Counted from the first letter of the stretch, positions 7,363 through 16,367 are shown. The stretch: 64,000 bases of DNA from an uncultured Eubacteriales bacterium (GCA_900544765.1 UQWI01000012.1:1-64000), one strand, 5' to 3'. Notes: generated by a model from the sequence alone, not told the origin. Made by a program: numbers and translations.

Positions 7363-8433
7363 ATGGAAAGCAAGCACACAGTCTGGTTCCTGGGTTCTAA
7401 CTCCGAGCACGGCTTCCACTCCCTGTACGACGGCTTCTGCGCCGGGGACGGCGACTTCCTGCGAGTCATAAAGGGCGGCCCCGGCACGGGCAAAAGCAGC
7501 TTCATGCGCGCCATCGGCCTCGCAGCGGAGGCGGCCGGGCACGACGTGGAGTACATCATCTGTTCCGGCGACCCCGACTCCCTGGACGGGATATACATCC
7601 CAGATCTGCACGTCGGATACGCCGACGGCACGGCCCCGCATGTCATGGACCCCTCGGTATTCGGCGGCACGGGCGACTATTTAAACATAGGCGGGTACTG
7701 CGCCGTCGGCGGCACATACGCCCACATAGACGAGCTGCAGGAGTTCACCGACGGCTATCGCTCCATGTATAAACGAGCCTATGAGCTCCTTGCAGCGGCG
7801 GCTAAAGTGTCGCCATCCCTCACCATGGCCTACGCCGGAGAAGAGGCCGCGGCCTCCGTCCGCGCCCGCGCCGCCGGTGTCGCATCCCGGGAGCTGCCGC
7901 ATGAGCGCTCATCCGCGAGGGGACGAATTACCCGCCGTTTCCTCGGCGGGCTGACCTGCCGGGGCCGCATTCTGCTCGCCGACACCCTGTCCGGGGCCGC
8001 GCCTAGGCTCTTCCTGCTTGACAACCGCCTCGGCCTGGGCTTTGAGTTTACCTCCGAGCTGGCCAGGCAGGCCGAGACACGCGGTCTGGACGCGATAATC
8101 TGCCCGCATTGGTTGAACCCCAGCCGTGTTGAGGCCGTCATCTTCCCCAGTCTCGGTCTGGCTTGGGCCGTGATAGACCCGCTGGCCAAGTACCCGGAAC
8201 AGCACCGCTGCCTGCATCTGGACAGGATGGCCGGCTCCGAGGCGCTTAACTCCGTGCGCTCCCAGCTCAAGGAGGACGAAAAGCTCGAAGAACGGCTGCT
8301 GACCCGCGCCGGGCAGTGCCTCGCAGGGGCAAAGGCGCTGCACGACCGGCTGGAGGCGGTCTACCGTCCGTTTGTGGATTTTGAAGGTCTGGACGCGGCT
8401 GTGGAGTCGGAGAAGCGGCGTCTCGGCCTTTAA
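7363..8433 (+). CDS. P-loop ATPase, uncharacterised conserved family
   Basis: 356 residues. A Walker A motif (IKGGPGTGKSSFMRAIG, about residues 36-52) lies near the N-terminus, followed by a region rich in glycine and aspartate (ICSGDPDSLDGIYIPDLHVGYADG). The layout, with half a second P-loop-like domain (ADTLSGAAPRLFLLDNRLG), matches a conserved clostridial family of unknown role that I recall as the PRK06851 type; that name is from memory. ATG follows AATGAGGTAA. It stands alone, with no operon partner. Confidence 0.8.
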   Translation: MESKHTVWFLGSNSEHGFHSLYDGFCAGDGDFLRVIKGGPGTGKSSFMRAIGLAAEAAGHDVEYIICSGDPDSLDGIYIPDLHVGYADGTAPHVMDPSVFGGTGDYLNIGGYCAVGGTYAHIDELQEFTDGYRSMYKRAYELLAAAAKVSPSLTMAYAGEEAAASVRARAAGVASRELPHERSSARGRITRRFLGGLTCRGRILLADTLSGAAPRLFLLDNRLGLGFEFTSELARQAETRGLDAIICPHWLNPSRVEAVIFPSLGLAWAVIDPLAKYPEQHRCLHLDRMAGSEALNSVRSQLKEDEKLEERLLTRAGQCLAGAKALHDRLEAVYRPFVDFEGLDAAVESEKRRLGL

Positions 8434-8485
8434 GCCTTTAACACTTTGACAGCCTGCAGAGGGTGTAGAATCCGCTCCGCTCCTA

Positions 8486-8514
8486 TTGCCTTCGAGTAAA
8501 AAATCGTATATAAT
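8486..8514 (+). promoter_or_regulatory. Promoter of the CoA-transferase gene
   Basis: TTGCCT (8486-8491), 17-base spacer, TATAAT (8509-8514). Confidence 0.65.
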
Positions 8515-8552
8515 TTCGAGGAACAACAATTTTTACATGGAGGAAGAGAGAT

Positions 8553-9887
8553 ATGGATTTTTACGCCGAATACAAGAGCAAGCTCGGCACCCCTGAGCAG
8601 GCAGCCGCGCTGGTAAAAAGCGGAGACTGGGTCGAGTACGGCAACGGTACCACCTTTGCCGAGCTCTGCGACGCCGCCCTCGCCAAGAGGCGCGACGAGC
8701 TCTTTGACGTCAAGTTCCGCGGCCAGATTATGTACGGCCCCATTCAGGTCGTCGAGTGCGACCCGACCGGCGAGCACTTCTGCTACAACGCCTGGCACGC
8801 TTCCGGTTACGACCGCAAGCTCATGGACCAGGGCAAGGCCTACTTCTCCCCGATGATTTTCCGCAACCTCGCCTGGTATCACCGCGAGTTCCTGCACGTC
8901 AACGTGGCCTTTGTCTGCGCCACCCCGATGGATAAGCACGGCTACTTCAACTTCTCTGTCTCCGCAGGCACCACGCTCGACATGATAGGCCGCGCAGACA
9001 AGATAGTCCTTGAGATTAACCCCCACCTGCCGAAGATATACGGCGCTTACAACGAGAGCATACACATCTCTGACGTCACCATGGTCGTCGAGGGCCACGA
9101 GAGCGAAGTCCCCACCGTCGCGTCCAAAACTCCCAGCGCCGAGGACATCGCCATCGCCAACAACGTCCTGCCCTATATTGTCGACGGCTCCACCCTGCAG
9201 CTCGGTATCGGCGGCACCCCCGACGCCCTTGGCTCCATCCTGGCCCAGAGCGATTTGAAGGACCTCGGCATGCACACCGAGCTGTGCACCGACGGCTTCC
9301 TGGACCTCTACAAGGCCGGTAAGCTGACCAATAAGCGCAAGAACATTTTCCCGGGCAAAGGCGTCCTCGGCCTGGCCACCGGCTCCCGCGCCCTCTACGA
9401 CTGGCTCGACGAGAACCCCGGCGTCATCGCCCTGCCCATTGCTTACGTCAACGACCCCGACGTCATCGGCTCCATGGATAATTTCGTCTCCCTCAACAGC
9501 TGCGTCTCCATTGACCTCTACGGCCAGATAAATTCCGAGAGCGCAGGACTCAGGCACATCTCCGGCACCGGCGGACAGGTTGACTTCCTCACCGGCGCGG
9601 CCAAGAGCAAGGGCGGCAAGGCCTTCATCTGCGTCGCATCCTCCCGCGTCGGCAAGGACGGCGTGCGCCGCAGCAACATCGTGCCGCACTTCAACGGCGA
9701 GATTATAACCTCCCCGCGCAGCCAGGCCTACTACATCGCCACCGAGAACGGCGTGGCCAACATGGCCGGACGCAGCTCCTGGGAACGCGCCGAGGCCCTT
9801 GTGAACCTCGCCCACCCCGACTTCCGCGAGGAGCTCATCAAGGCCGCCGAGGAGCAGCGCATCTGGCGCCGCAGCAACAAGCGCTGA
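8553..9887 (+). CDS. Acetyl-CoA hydrolase/transferase family; probable butyryl-CoA- or 4-hydroxybutyrate-CoA:acetate CoA-transferase
   Basis: 444 residues, the normal length for class I CoA-transferases of the cat1/but/abfT group, which exchange CoA between acetate and short acyl groups via a glutamyl-CoA intermediate. Visible motifs are GTTFAELCDAAL near the N-terminus, the glycine loop QLGIGGTPDALG (about 216-227) and TELCTDGFLDLY, where Glu243 is the likely catalytic residue. A terminal butyrate-forming step fits a gut anaerobe, but acetate, propionate or hydroxybutyrate substrates cannot be excluded. Own promoter, strong RBS GGAGGAAG, own terminator. Confidence 0.88.
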   Translation: MDFYAEYKSKLGTPEQAAALVKSGDWVEYGNGTTFAELCDAALAKRRDELFDVKFRGQIMYGPIQVVECDPTGEHFCYNAWHASGYDRKLMDQGKAYFSPMIFRNLAWYHREFLHVNVAFVCATPMDKHGYFNFSVSAGTTLDMIGRADKIVLEINPHLPKIYGAYNESIHISDVTMVVEGHESEVPTVASKTPSAEDIAIANNVLPYIVDGSTLQLGIGGTPDALGSILAQSDLKDLGMHTELCTDGFLDLYKAGKLTNKRKNIFPGKGVLGLATGSRALYDWLDENPGVIALPIAYVNDPDVIGSMDNFVSLNSCVSIDLYGQINSESAGLRHISGTGGQVDFLTGAAKSKGGKAFICVASSRVGKDGVRRSNIVPHFNGEIITSPRSQAYYIATENGVANMAGRSSWERAEALVNLAHPDFREELIKAAEEQRIWRRSNKR

Positions 9888-9936
9888 GCTCAGAGAACAC
9901 AAAAACGTCCCGGCAAAAGCCGGGCCGCCCGCGTTT

Positions 9937-9968
9937 AAAATCCCGCCCGGGAAACCGGGCGGGATTTT
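9937..9968. terminator. Bidirectional terminator between CoA-transferase and larC
   Basis: AAAATCCCGCCCGG / CCGGGCGGGATTTT hairpin, 14-bp arms, 4-base loop. Confidence 0.9.
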
Positions 9969-9973
9969 CACGT

Positions 9974-11290
9974 CTATTCTCGCCTGTTGCCCACCTTGCG
10001 CCGGACTTCAGCCAGGGTCAGGCCGGTCTCGCGCGCTATGGCGGCGATGTCGTCATATTCAGGCTTTGTCTTTTCAATGCCGTAGCCGGAACCGTGCTTT
10101 ATGCGCACGGGGCCGAACTCCGTCTCGACCGTCTCCACGCTGCGCGAGAGCTTCATGCGCTCCGGGCTGTATATGCGCACGCCGAGCGTCGGCGTGTGGC
10201 GCAGTATGAGCGTGGCAAACTCCTCACGGCGCGAATAGTCGCACAGGCAGCAAAGCAGCGTGCCGGGACGGCCCTTCTTCATGTCCACGGAGACCGTAAA
10301 GACGTCCTTGGCCCCGGCGGCAAGCAACACCTCGCGCGCGTAACCCAGGTCCTCGGCGGTCACATCGTCGAGGGTGCAGAATATCTCCGCGACCGGGCAG
10401 CTCTCGCCCTCGGCCTCGCCGAGGATTGCGCGCACACAGTTGGCGGTCGGGAAGTCCCTCGTACCCATTCCGTATCCGGTCTCGCCCATCAGCATCTCCG
10501 GCATTTCACCGTAGCTGTCGGCGATGGCGCGTACCAGTGCCGCGCCGGTGGGTGTGGTCATTTCACCGGGGATGTCCCCCGCGAAAACCGGCATGCCGCG
10601 CAGCAGCAGCGCCGTCGCAGGCGCGGGGACAGGCAGTACGCCGTGGGCGCACTTCACCTCGCCGTAACCCGTGCGCAGGGGCGAAGCCACAACGCGCTCG
10701 GGCGCGATGCGCTCTATGAGCCAGCAGACGCCGACGATGTCCGCCACGGCGTCCATCGCGCCGACCTCGTGGAAGTGAACCTCGCCGACCTCACGGCCGT
10801 GTACCCGGCTCTCCGCCTCAGCAATCTCCGTGTAGACACGGACGGCGCGCTCTTTGACCGCGTCCGTTATGTCCAGACCCTCAATTATGGCCGTAATGTC
10901 GCCCAGCGAGGCGTGGTGATGGTGCCCATGGCCGTGCTCATGGGAGTGCTCTTGCTCATGGTGATGCTCATGCCCATGTGCGTGCTCGTGGTCATGCATG
11001 TGTTCATCGTGGTCATGGTCGTGCTCGTGGTGATGCTCATGCCCATGCGCGTGCTCATGTTCATGGTTCAGGTCTTCCTCATCTTCGCCGTTTACGGTCA
11101 CGGTGACGTGGGTGCCCATTATGCCGCACTTGGCGCTGCGCTTCATCTCAGCGTGGACGCCGGGGATGCCGAGGGCGTTCAGGGCGTCAATAAAGCTCTC
11201 GCGCTCGCCCTCGGGCAGCAGCTCGAGCAGAGCGGCCATGAGCATGTCCCCGGCCGCGCCCATGCGGCAATCAAGATAGATTATCCTCAT
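9974..11290 (-). CDS. larC: Nickel-pincer cofactor cyclometallase LarC
   Basis: Final enzyme of nickel-pincer nucleotide (NPN) synthesis; it inserts nickel into the dithiocarboxylated pyridinium nucleotide with CTP. 438 residues starting MRIIYLDCRMGAAGDMLMAALL, the family signature. A very histidine-rich stretch (about residues 75-128, many HEH and HDHD units) probably binds or stores nickel. Later motifs are GEVHFHEVGAMDAVADIVG, EMTTPTGAAL and the C-terminal domain ending VRRKVGNRRE. It is one continuous frame, unlike the split larC1/larC2 of Lactobacillus. Last gene of larE-larB-larC. Confidence 0.95.
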   Translation of the reverse strand: MRIIYLDCRMGAAGDMLMAALLELLPEGERESFIDALNALGIPGVHAEMKRSAKCGIMGTHVTVTVNGEDEEDLNHEHEHAHGHEHHHEHDHDHDEHMHDHEHAHGHEHHHEQEHSHEHGHGHHHHASLGDITAIIEGLDITDAVKERAVRVYTEIAEAESRVHGREVGEVHFHEVGAMDAVADIVGVCWLIERIAPERVVASPLRTGYGEVKCAHGVLPVPAPATALLLRGMPVFAGDIPGEMTTPTGAALVRAIADSYGEMPEMLMGETGYGMGTRDFPTANCVRAILGEAEGESCPVAEIFCTLDDVTAEDLGYAREVLLAAGAKDVFTVSVDMKKGRPGTLLCCLCDYSRREEFATLILRHTPTLGVRIYSPERMKLSRSVETVETEFGPVRIKHGSGYGIEKTKPEYDDIAAIARETGLTLAEVRRKVGNRRE

Positions 11291-11305
11291 GTCATACCTC
11301 TCAAA

Positions 11306-12052
11306 TCAAAGATGGTTTATCATGCTGGCCAGATAACCGGCGCCGAAACCGTTGTCGATGTTGACAACGGAGAGGCCGCTGGCGCAGGAGTTCAGCATGC
11401 TCAGCAGAGCCGCGACGCCGCCGAAGGCCGCACCGTATCCCACGCTGGTCGGCACGGCAATGACCGGGCAGTCGGCCAGGCCGCCAATGACGCTCGGCAG
11501 CGCGCCCTCCATGCCCGCCACGGCGACGATGCACCTGGCGCGCATGATGTCCTCGGCGTGGTCCAGCAGGCGGTGTATGCCGCTTACGCCCACGTCGTAG
11601 AGCCGCTTTACGTCGTTGCCCAGGGCCTGGGCGGTCAACGCGGCCTCTTCTGCCACGGGTATGTCCGTCGTGCCGCCGGTGGCGACGACGATGGTGCCCT
11701 TGCCGTCAGGCTCCGGCAGTTCTCCTATAATCCCCACTCTGGAACGCGCATCGTAGTTCAAATCGTACTGTTTCCCCACATACTCCGCCGCTTCGGGCGC
11801 CATGCGGGTTATGAGCACCACATTCTCACCACCGCGCATCAGTGAGCCTGCGATGGCGGCAATCTGCTCAGGCGTCTTGCCCTGGCCGTAGATGACCTCG
11901 GCTATGCCCTGGCGGAGCTCGCGGTGTAGGTCCACCTTGGCAAAGCCCATGTCCTCAAAGGGCTCGAGCTTGAGCTTGATAAGCGCGTCGTCGGCCGAGA
12001 GCGAACCGCTCTCCACCTCGCGCAGTATCTCCAATACAGCCTCTTTTTTCAT
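11306..12052 (-). CDS. larB: Nickel-pincer cofactor biosynthesis protein LarB
   Basis: 248 residues. LarB carboxylates and hydrolyses nicotinic acid adenine dinucleotide at the start of NPN synthesis. The C-terminal half is a PurE-like fold with GTIVVATGGTTDIPVAEEAA, AGMEGALPSVIGGLADCPV and TSVGYGAAFGGVAALLSMLNSC, all typical of LarB. The N-terminus (LEILREVESGSLSADDALIKLK) is the usual small helical domain. ATG follows AAAGGGAGG. It sits three bases after larE and 15 before larC. Confidence 0.95.
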   Translation of the reverse strand: MKKEAVLEILREVESGSLSADDALIKLKLEPFEDMGFAKVDLHRELRQGIAEVIYGQGKTPEQIAAIAGSLMRGGENVVLITRMAPEAAEYVGKQYDLNYDARSRVGIIGELPEPDGKGTIVVATGGTTDIPVAEEAALTAQALGNDVKRLYDVGVSGIHRLLDHAEDIMRARCIVAVAGMEGALPSVIGGLADCPVIAVPTSVGYGAAFGGVAALLSMLNSCASGLSVVNIDNGFGAGYLASMINHL

Positions 12053-12054
12053 GC

Positions 12055-12798
12055 TTACCTCCCTTTCATGTCCAACACAACGCGCCCGAAGTCCCCTCCA
12101 AGCGCGGAGAGTATGTCCTCGCGCATCTCAACGGCCCTTGCCATCTGCTCGCCCGGCAGCTCCAGCCGCGCGCCGTCCGGCATAATGCGCACCCTCAGAT
12201 CGCTGAAGCCCATGGCCTTGAGAGCCTCTTCGCCGCGCTCTATCTTGGCCAGGTCGGCGGCCTCGATGCGTGTACCGGCGGGCACCCGCGTGGCCAGGCA
12301 GGCGTAGGCAGGCTTGCGCGCCGTAAAGAGGCCCAGCGCTTCGGAGCGCTCCCTCACCTCGGCCTTCGTTATGCCGCACAGGCGCAAGGGGCTCAGCACG
12401 CCGAGCTCACGCACGGCACGCATGCCGGGACGGTCGCCGGCGTCGTCCGAGGCGTTGTTGCCGTCGATGATGGTGTCAAAGCCATCCGCCGACGCGTGCT
12501 CGCGTATGAGCGTAAATATGGCTCGCTTACAGAAATAACAGCGGTCCCGGGGGTTGTCCGCAACCCCCGGCACCGCGAGAATGTCATAGTCGAGCACAGT
12601 GAGCCCGACATTAAGTTTTTCACACATCCTGAACGCGTCCTCCAGCTCGAAGCGGGGCTGGAAGGCAGTACGCACATAGTACGGGCGCAGCTCTGCGCCG
12701 TACTCACGCCCCGCCGCCAGCAGGTACGCGCTGTCCGTGCCGCCGGAAAAACCCAGGGCGCAGCGCGGATGCTCGCGGAAAAATTCAGATAGCTCCAT
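12055..12798 (-). CDS. larE: ATP-dependent sulfur transferase LarE
   Basis: PP-loop enzyme that adenylates the NPN precursor carboxylates and converts them to thiocarboxylates. From the ATG at 12798 (preceded by GCGAGG) it has 247 residues, with SGGTDS at 18-23 for ATP. Three cysteines stand out: C87 and C90 in RCYFCKR, and C167 in AYACLATR. C167 matches the sulfur-donor position of sacrificial LarE. The added CxxC suggests the [4Fe-4S]-cluster type that recycles sulfur (inference). The upstream ATG at 12834 has its SD too close. No larA is in the window. Confidence 0.92.
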   Translation of the reverse strand: MELSEFFREHPRCALGFSGGTDSAYLLAAGREYGAELRPYYVRTAFQPRFELEDAFRMCEKLNVGLTVLDYDILAVPGVADNPRDRCYFCKRAIFTLIREHASADGFDTIIDGNNASDDAGDRPGMRAVRELGVLSPLRLCGITKAEVRERSEALGLFTARKPAYACLATRVPAGTRIEAADLAKIERGEEALKAMGFSDLRVRIMPDGARLELPGEQMARAVEMREDILSALGGDFGRVVLDMKGR

Positions 12799-12868
12799 GT
12801 GTAATCCTCGCAGAATTTTGCCCGTCCGGCTCATGCCTTTCGGGCCAGTTTATAATGCGCCCCAGCGG

Positions 12869-12899
12869 CACGGCCCGAAATCTCAGCTCGCGGGCCGTG
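12869..12899. terminator. GC-rich hairpin between dnaJ-like gene and larE
   Basis: CACGGCCCG / CGGGCCGTG, 9-bp arms, 13-base loop, no T-run. It lies in the 158-base gap and could be a weak terminator or leader structure. Confidence 0.4.
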
Positions 12900-12956
12900 A
12901 CGCATCTATGAGCCTTCGCCTTTAGCAATATCACGCCCGCCGCGGCGCAGGAAATC

Positions 12957-13646
12957 TCACACCCAGCAGAAATGCCAGCCGCTGCCAAGGCACAGCTCCA
13001 GTGCGCACAGCCCCAGGCATATCCTGCCTACGCCTCCTGACTGAGGGAAGCCGGAGGTGCGCCTGGTGTACATGGTGCCGCCGCTGCGCAGCTCCTCCAG
13101 GAATTCCTGATACTCGCTGTTGCCCGGCTCCATCTGCACGGCCTTCTGCGCGTACTCCATAGCGGTTATCCTGTTGCCCATGCCCGAGTTTGCGATAGCG
13201 GCGAGGTAGTACCAGCGCGCACCGCGCTCGGAGGCCGCCATCTGTGAGAGCGCTGTCATTGCCTCCTGGAAGTGGCCCGCGCGGATGTAGTTCTCCGCAG
13301 CGCGCATTTCCGTCGGCTCGCCGGAGTCGTAGCCGCCGCCCCAGTTCTGCTGCTGCCAGGCGCCGCCCCAGGCCCCCCAGGGGTCATAGTACTGCTGCCC
13401 GCCGTAGCCGCCCTGGCTGTAGCCGCTCTGTCCATAGCCGCCGGGGCCGTAGTTGCTTCTGTTGGCCTCTCCCGACTTTATGGCGTCGTAAGCCGCGTTT
13501 ATCTCGTTCATTTTCTCGGCCGCTTCCGGGTTGTTCGGATTGCGGTCGGGGTGATATTTCTTTGCAAGCTTTCTGTATGCTGATTTAATCTCGTCGTCCG
13601 AGGCGTCTCGCGAGACGCCAAGCACTTCGTAGGGGTCACGCTTCAC
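12957..13646 (-). CDS. J-domain co-chaperone with TPR-like C-terminus
   Basis: I prefer GTG at 13646 (SD GGGAG 9 bases upstream), which gives the standard start [23 protein letters not shown] at 13670 would add eight residues. The J domain contains the HPD tripeptide ([10 protein letters not shown]) that stimulates DnaK-type ATPases. A glycine/tyrosine/glutamine-rich linker (about 75-115) is followed by tetratricopeptide-like helices ([30 protein letters not shown]). The extreme C-terminus is unusually cysteine- and leucine-rich. It overlaps the DUF5685 gene by 11 bases. Confidence 0.88.
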   Translation of the reverse strand: MKRDPYEVLGVSRDASDDEIKSAYRKLAKKYHPDRNPNNPEAAEKMNEINAAYDAIKSGEANRSNYGPGGYGQSGYSQGGYGGQQYYDPWGAWGGAWQQQNWGGGYDSGEPTEMRAAENYIRAGHFQEAMTALSQMAASERGARWYYLAAIANSGMGNRITAMEYAQKAVQMEPGNSEYQEFLEELRSGGTMYTRRTSGFPQSGGVGRICLGLCALELCLGSGWHFCWV

Positions 13647-14490
13647 CGGCCTTTTCTCCCTTCTTGCCATGCCTGCGGGCCATCTCGGCGTTGTAGCGCG
13701 TCCAAACGCCGGAATAGAGTATGTTCCTCATAATGTCCGCATCCTGTACGACCGGCAGCAGCTCAAAAACCGCCGCGCATTCGCCTATCAGCATGGTGAG
13801 CATGTCGTGAAGCTCTTCCTCGGTCTTGCCCTCAGCGTAGGACGCGAGGGGGTTGTACCTGCCATGCGCCTTGTCCCCTTCCAGGTCAAGGACAGCGTCC
13901 ATTATATAGATGAATTCACCCAGCTCCTGGCCGAATCTCCTGAGCCTGGGCCCCCAGACCGCATCCTGGGGGTAATAGACGAACAGCTCGCCCATGAGCG
14001 CGCCGAAGCACTTGGCCCCGGCGTCCGGGTCCGTCTCGCCTCGCTTTTCCAGCTCGGACAGCTCGGCAAGGCAGCGTTCCATGAAGCCGCTCTTTTCCGG
14101 ATAGCGCTCCGCGCAATCGCTGTAGCGCCCGGCGAGCATCGACGCCTCCGCCCTGGAGACGTAGCTGTGCTCGTCCTGCCAGTCGTCCATGAGGTTCTGA
14201 TACGCCAAAAGTATATTCATGTCCGCGGCGTAATCCGTGATGCCGCTCTCGCTCCACATGTGCGGATGCACAGGATGCGCCGCGCACCTCTCTTCCCCGG
14301 TGCGCGTATCCGGCTCGTACATGCTCTCGAGCAGCAGCACGAGGAAGGTCATATCATATGTCAGTGTGAGGCGCGAAAGCTGCCCGTGCCTCTTCTTCAG
14401 GTTCCGGCAAAGCCCGCAGTAGCAGCTCTTATACCTGGCAAGCTGCTCGGGCGTGAGCGCGTCCGGATTCGCGATAACGTAGCCGAACAT
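13636..14490 (-). CDS. DUF5685 family protein
   Basis: 284 residues from the ATG at 14490, which overlaps the stop of the preceding gene as TGATG. The N-terminus [31 protein letters not shown] is diagnostic of DUF5685, with a CxCGLC cluster that may bind metal. The rest is helical with conserved acidic motifs ([30 protein letters not shown]) that resemble the two Asp-rich helices of terpene-synthase or ferritin-like folds. Function is unknown. It is the middle gene of a zinc-ribbon/DUF5685/DnaJ operon, which suggests assistance in folding or assembly. Confidence 0.85.
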   Translation of the reverse strand: MFGYVIANPDALTPEQLARYKSCYCGLCRNLKKRHGQLSRLTLTYDMTFLVLLLESMYEPDTRTGEERCAAHPVHPHMWSESGITDYAADMNILLAYQNLMDDWQDEHSYVSRAEASMLAGRYSDCAERYPEKSGFMERCLAELSELEKRGETDPDAGAKCFGALMGELFVYYPQDAVWGPRLRRFGQELGEFIYIMDAVLDLEGDKAHGRYNPLASYAEGKTEEELHDMLTMLIGECAAVFELLPVVQDADIMRNILYSGVWTRYNAEMARRHGKKGEKAGEA

Positions 14491-14894
14491 CAGGTGTGTT
14501 TGATGAAGGAGTTGCCGCACTTGCGGCAAACTATCTTAATCTTGCCCTTGCCCTTCGGCACGCGAAGCAGTGTGCCGCAGCCCGGGCAGCGGAAGAATTT
14601 GTACTCCCGCCTCTGACGCCAGCGCTCGCCAAGGCTGCGAAACCACATGCGTATGGAATACGTCTTTCGCATATACTTGGCATTCTCTGCGCGGCGCTTG
14701 GCCACGTTGCGCGAAAACATGCGAAAATACATGTACACTATCCCTGCCAGCACAAGGATGAACAGGAAGCTCGACAGCCGCCCGTGCGTAAACATCGACA
14801 CCAGCAGGATTATCAGGGTGCCGAACATAACCGCACGGCCAAGCTGGTCAACTCCGTTGCGCCCGGCCATGAATCTCGCTAACTTCTCCCGCAT
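14490..14894 (-). CDS. Small membrane protein with C-terminal zinc ribbon
   Basis: The likely start is the ATG at 14894 (MREKLARFMAGRNGVDQLGRAV), giving 134 residues; the longer frame to 15014 has no suitable start context. Two hydrophobic segments (about 21-37 and 42-58) are followed by a basic stretch and a zinc ribbon: FRCPGCGTLLRVPKGKGKIK then IVCRKCGNSF. It leads the operon with DUF5685 and the J-domain gene. Confidence 0.8.
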   Translation of the reverse strand: MREKLARFMAGRNGVDQLGRAVMFGTLIILLVSMFTHGRLSSFLFILVLAGIVYMYFRMFSRNVAKRRAENAKYMRKTYSIRMWFRSLGERWRQRREYKFFRCPGCGTLLRVPKGKGKIKIVCRKCGNSFIKHT

Positions 14895-15066
14895 GAAATC
14901 TATCACCTTTCTTTGGCATGCCCGCGGGCACTCGGCGGGCACAGCCAATATCCCTAATCGGGTAACATTTTTTCTCTGATAAATGATAGCACCGGGAGCG
15001 GGATTATTTATCAATAATCTGTTAATTCGTCGAAGCCGGAGCCCACAATGGCGCCTGTCCGGTCGT

Positions 15067-16158
15067 TTATTCCGGACTTATGTCGCCTTGCTGGAATTTA
15101 CCGGCCGGTTTGGCCTCCGGTCCGTCGCCCTCCAAATCGCCCACCAGCAGCTCAAGCAGGTCGTTTATCGTTACAATTCCGGTGACGCCGCCGTACTCGT
15201 CACAGACCACGGCGAGCTTTTTGCGCAGTCGGCGCATACGCTCGAGCAGGACGTCGGCCTTGATGCTGTCGGGTACGAAATACGCGGGCTTCATGCACTC
15301 GGCCATTGCCTTCTCCGCGCTGCGCTCGTCCAGGGCGAAGTAGTCCTTTATGTCGAGCACGCCGATTATGTTGTCCGTAGTGTCCTTACATATCGGGTAG
15401 AAGGAGTGGCGAGAAGAGAAAATCTCCTTTTCCCACTCTTCTGTGCCCTCGTCGGCCCAGAGCACGCTCATCTGCGTGCGGTGAGTGCAGAAATGCTCTG
15501 CGCTCTGGTCGTCGAACTCAAACAGGTTCTGTATGAACTCGTTCTCATCCTCGCCGATAGAGCCCTTCTGGCTGCCGGCGATGGCCATCATGCGTATCTC
15601 TTCCTCGCTGTACTCGTCGTCCTCGCTGTTCGGGTCGACGCCGAGCAGGCGCAGCACGCCGTTGACTGACACGCTGAGCAGGCTGACAATGGGCTTGAAC
15701 ACCTTGGATATGGCGTAGAGCATGCCCGCGAGCTTGAGCGAGACGCCCTCCGGGTTCTTCATGGCCAGGCGCTTCGGCACCAGCTCGCCGAATACAAGCG
15801 TGAAGTAGGACAATATCAGCGTCACCAAGACAACGGCGACGGAGTTGATAATACTCGGGTTTATGCCGACGCCCAGGGATACCACGGCGTTGGTGATGAG
15901 CCCGGCGAAGTTCGTCGCCGCAGCTGCCGAGCCAAGATAGCCCGAGAGCGTGATGGCTATCTGTATGGTTGAAAGGAAACGCTCCGGCATTTCCGTCAGC
16001 TTTTTGAGCTTTTCGGCGCTCTTGTTGCCCTCACGTATCAGCTGCTCAAGGCGCACGTCCTTTACGGATATGACCGCTATCTCAGCGCAGGCAAATACCG
16101 CGTTGAGTCCGATAAGTACGACCTGCAGGACAAGCTGCCAGATCAGTGTTGTGTTCAC
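15067..16158 (-). CDS. CNNM/DUF21 transmembrane protein with CBS pair (hemolysin/CorC-like)
   Basis: Membrane protein of the CNNM/CorB group implicated in magnesium or cobalt export. From the GTG at 16158 (SD AGGAGG) it has 363 residues: DUF21 membrane domain (about 5-185), then two CBS motifs ending VVCDEYGGVTGIVTINDLLELLVGDLEGD. It stops about there, so the usual C-terminal CorC_HlyC domain is missing. The transcript leader has a promoter and a factor-independent terminator far upstream of the gene, suggesting attenuation by an unidentified signal. Confidence 0.88.
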   Translation of the reverse strand: MNTTLIWQLVLQVVLIGLNAVFACAEIAVISVKDVRLEQLIREGNKSAEKLKKLTEMPERFLSTIQIAITLSGYLGSAAAATNFAGLITNAVVSLGVGINPSIINSVAVVLVTLILSYFTLVFGELVPKRLAMKNPEGVSLKLAGMLYAISKVFKPIVSLLSVSVNGVLRLLGVDPNSEDDEYSEEEIRMMAIAGSQKGSIGEDENEFIQNLFEFDDQSAEHFCTHRTQMSVLWADEGTEEWEKEIFSSRHSFYPICKDTTDNIIGVLDIKDYFALDERSAEKAMAECMKPAYFVPDSIKADVLLERMRRLRKKLAVVCDEYGGVTGIVTINDLLELLVGDLEGDGPEAKPAGKFQQGDISPE

Positions 16159-16224
16159 GAAACAAACCTCCTGAGTGTCTAAAACATAGGTACTTTTACG
16201 CACCAACAAGGGTCACAAAAGCGC

Positions 16225-16264
16225 AAAAACGCCCGCACCCCCACATTTTGAAGGTGCGCGCGTT
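16225..16264 (-). terminator. Leader terminator upstream of the CNNM gene
   Basis: Minus strand: AACGCGCGCACC, loop, GGGTGCGGGCG then TTTTT, one mismatch in the stem. It lies about 70 bases before the GTG start and roughly 65 bases after the predicted transcription start, the arrangement of an attenuator or riboswitch expression platform. Confidence 0.6.
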
Positions 16265-16338
16265 AGCTATCGTATTCGGTTCGGTGACAGTTAGATGAGC
16301 CGTCGTCCATAATTTAGCACATTGCTCCTTTGGCGTAT

Positions 16339-16367
16339 ATTGTGCCATATTTTAACCGAATAGTCAA
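16339..16367 (-). promoter_or_regulatory. Candidate promoter of the CNNM leader
   Basis: Minus strand TTGACT (16367-16362), 17-base spacer, CACAAT (16344-16339), directly downstream of the carboxymuconolactone decarboxylase gene. Confidence 0.55.

Noticed and set aside
8471..8496. TTGACA-N14-TAGAAT as the CoA-transferase promoter
   Set aside because: Spacer too short; a TTGCCT-N17-TATAAT pair nearer the gene fits better.
10094..11845. 583-residue plus-strand frame opposite larC and larB
   Set aside because: Shadow frame; its valine/methionine run is the complement of the LarC histidine-rich segment.
16265..16332. ACGA loop in the CNNM leader as a guanidine-II riboswitch
   Set aside because: Only one weak stem; the class needs two matching stem-loops.
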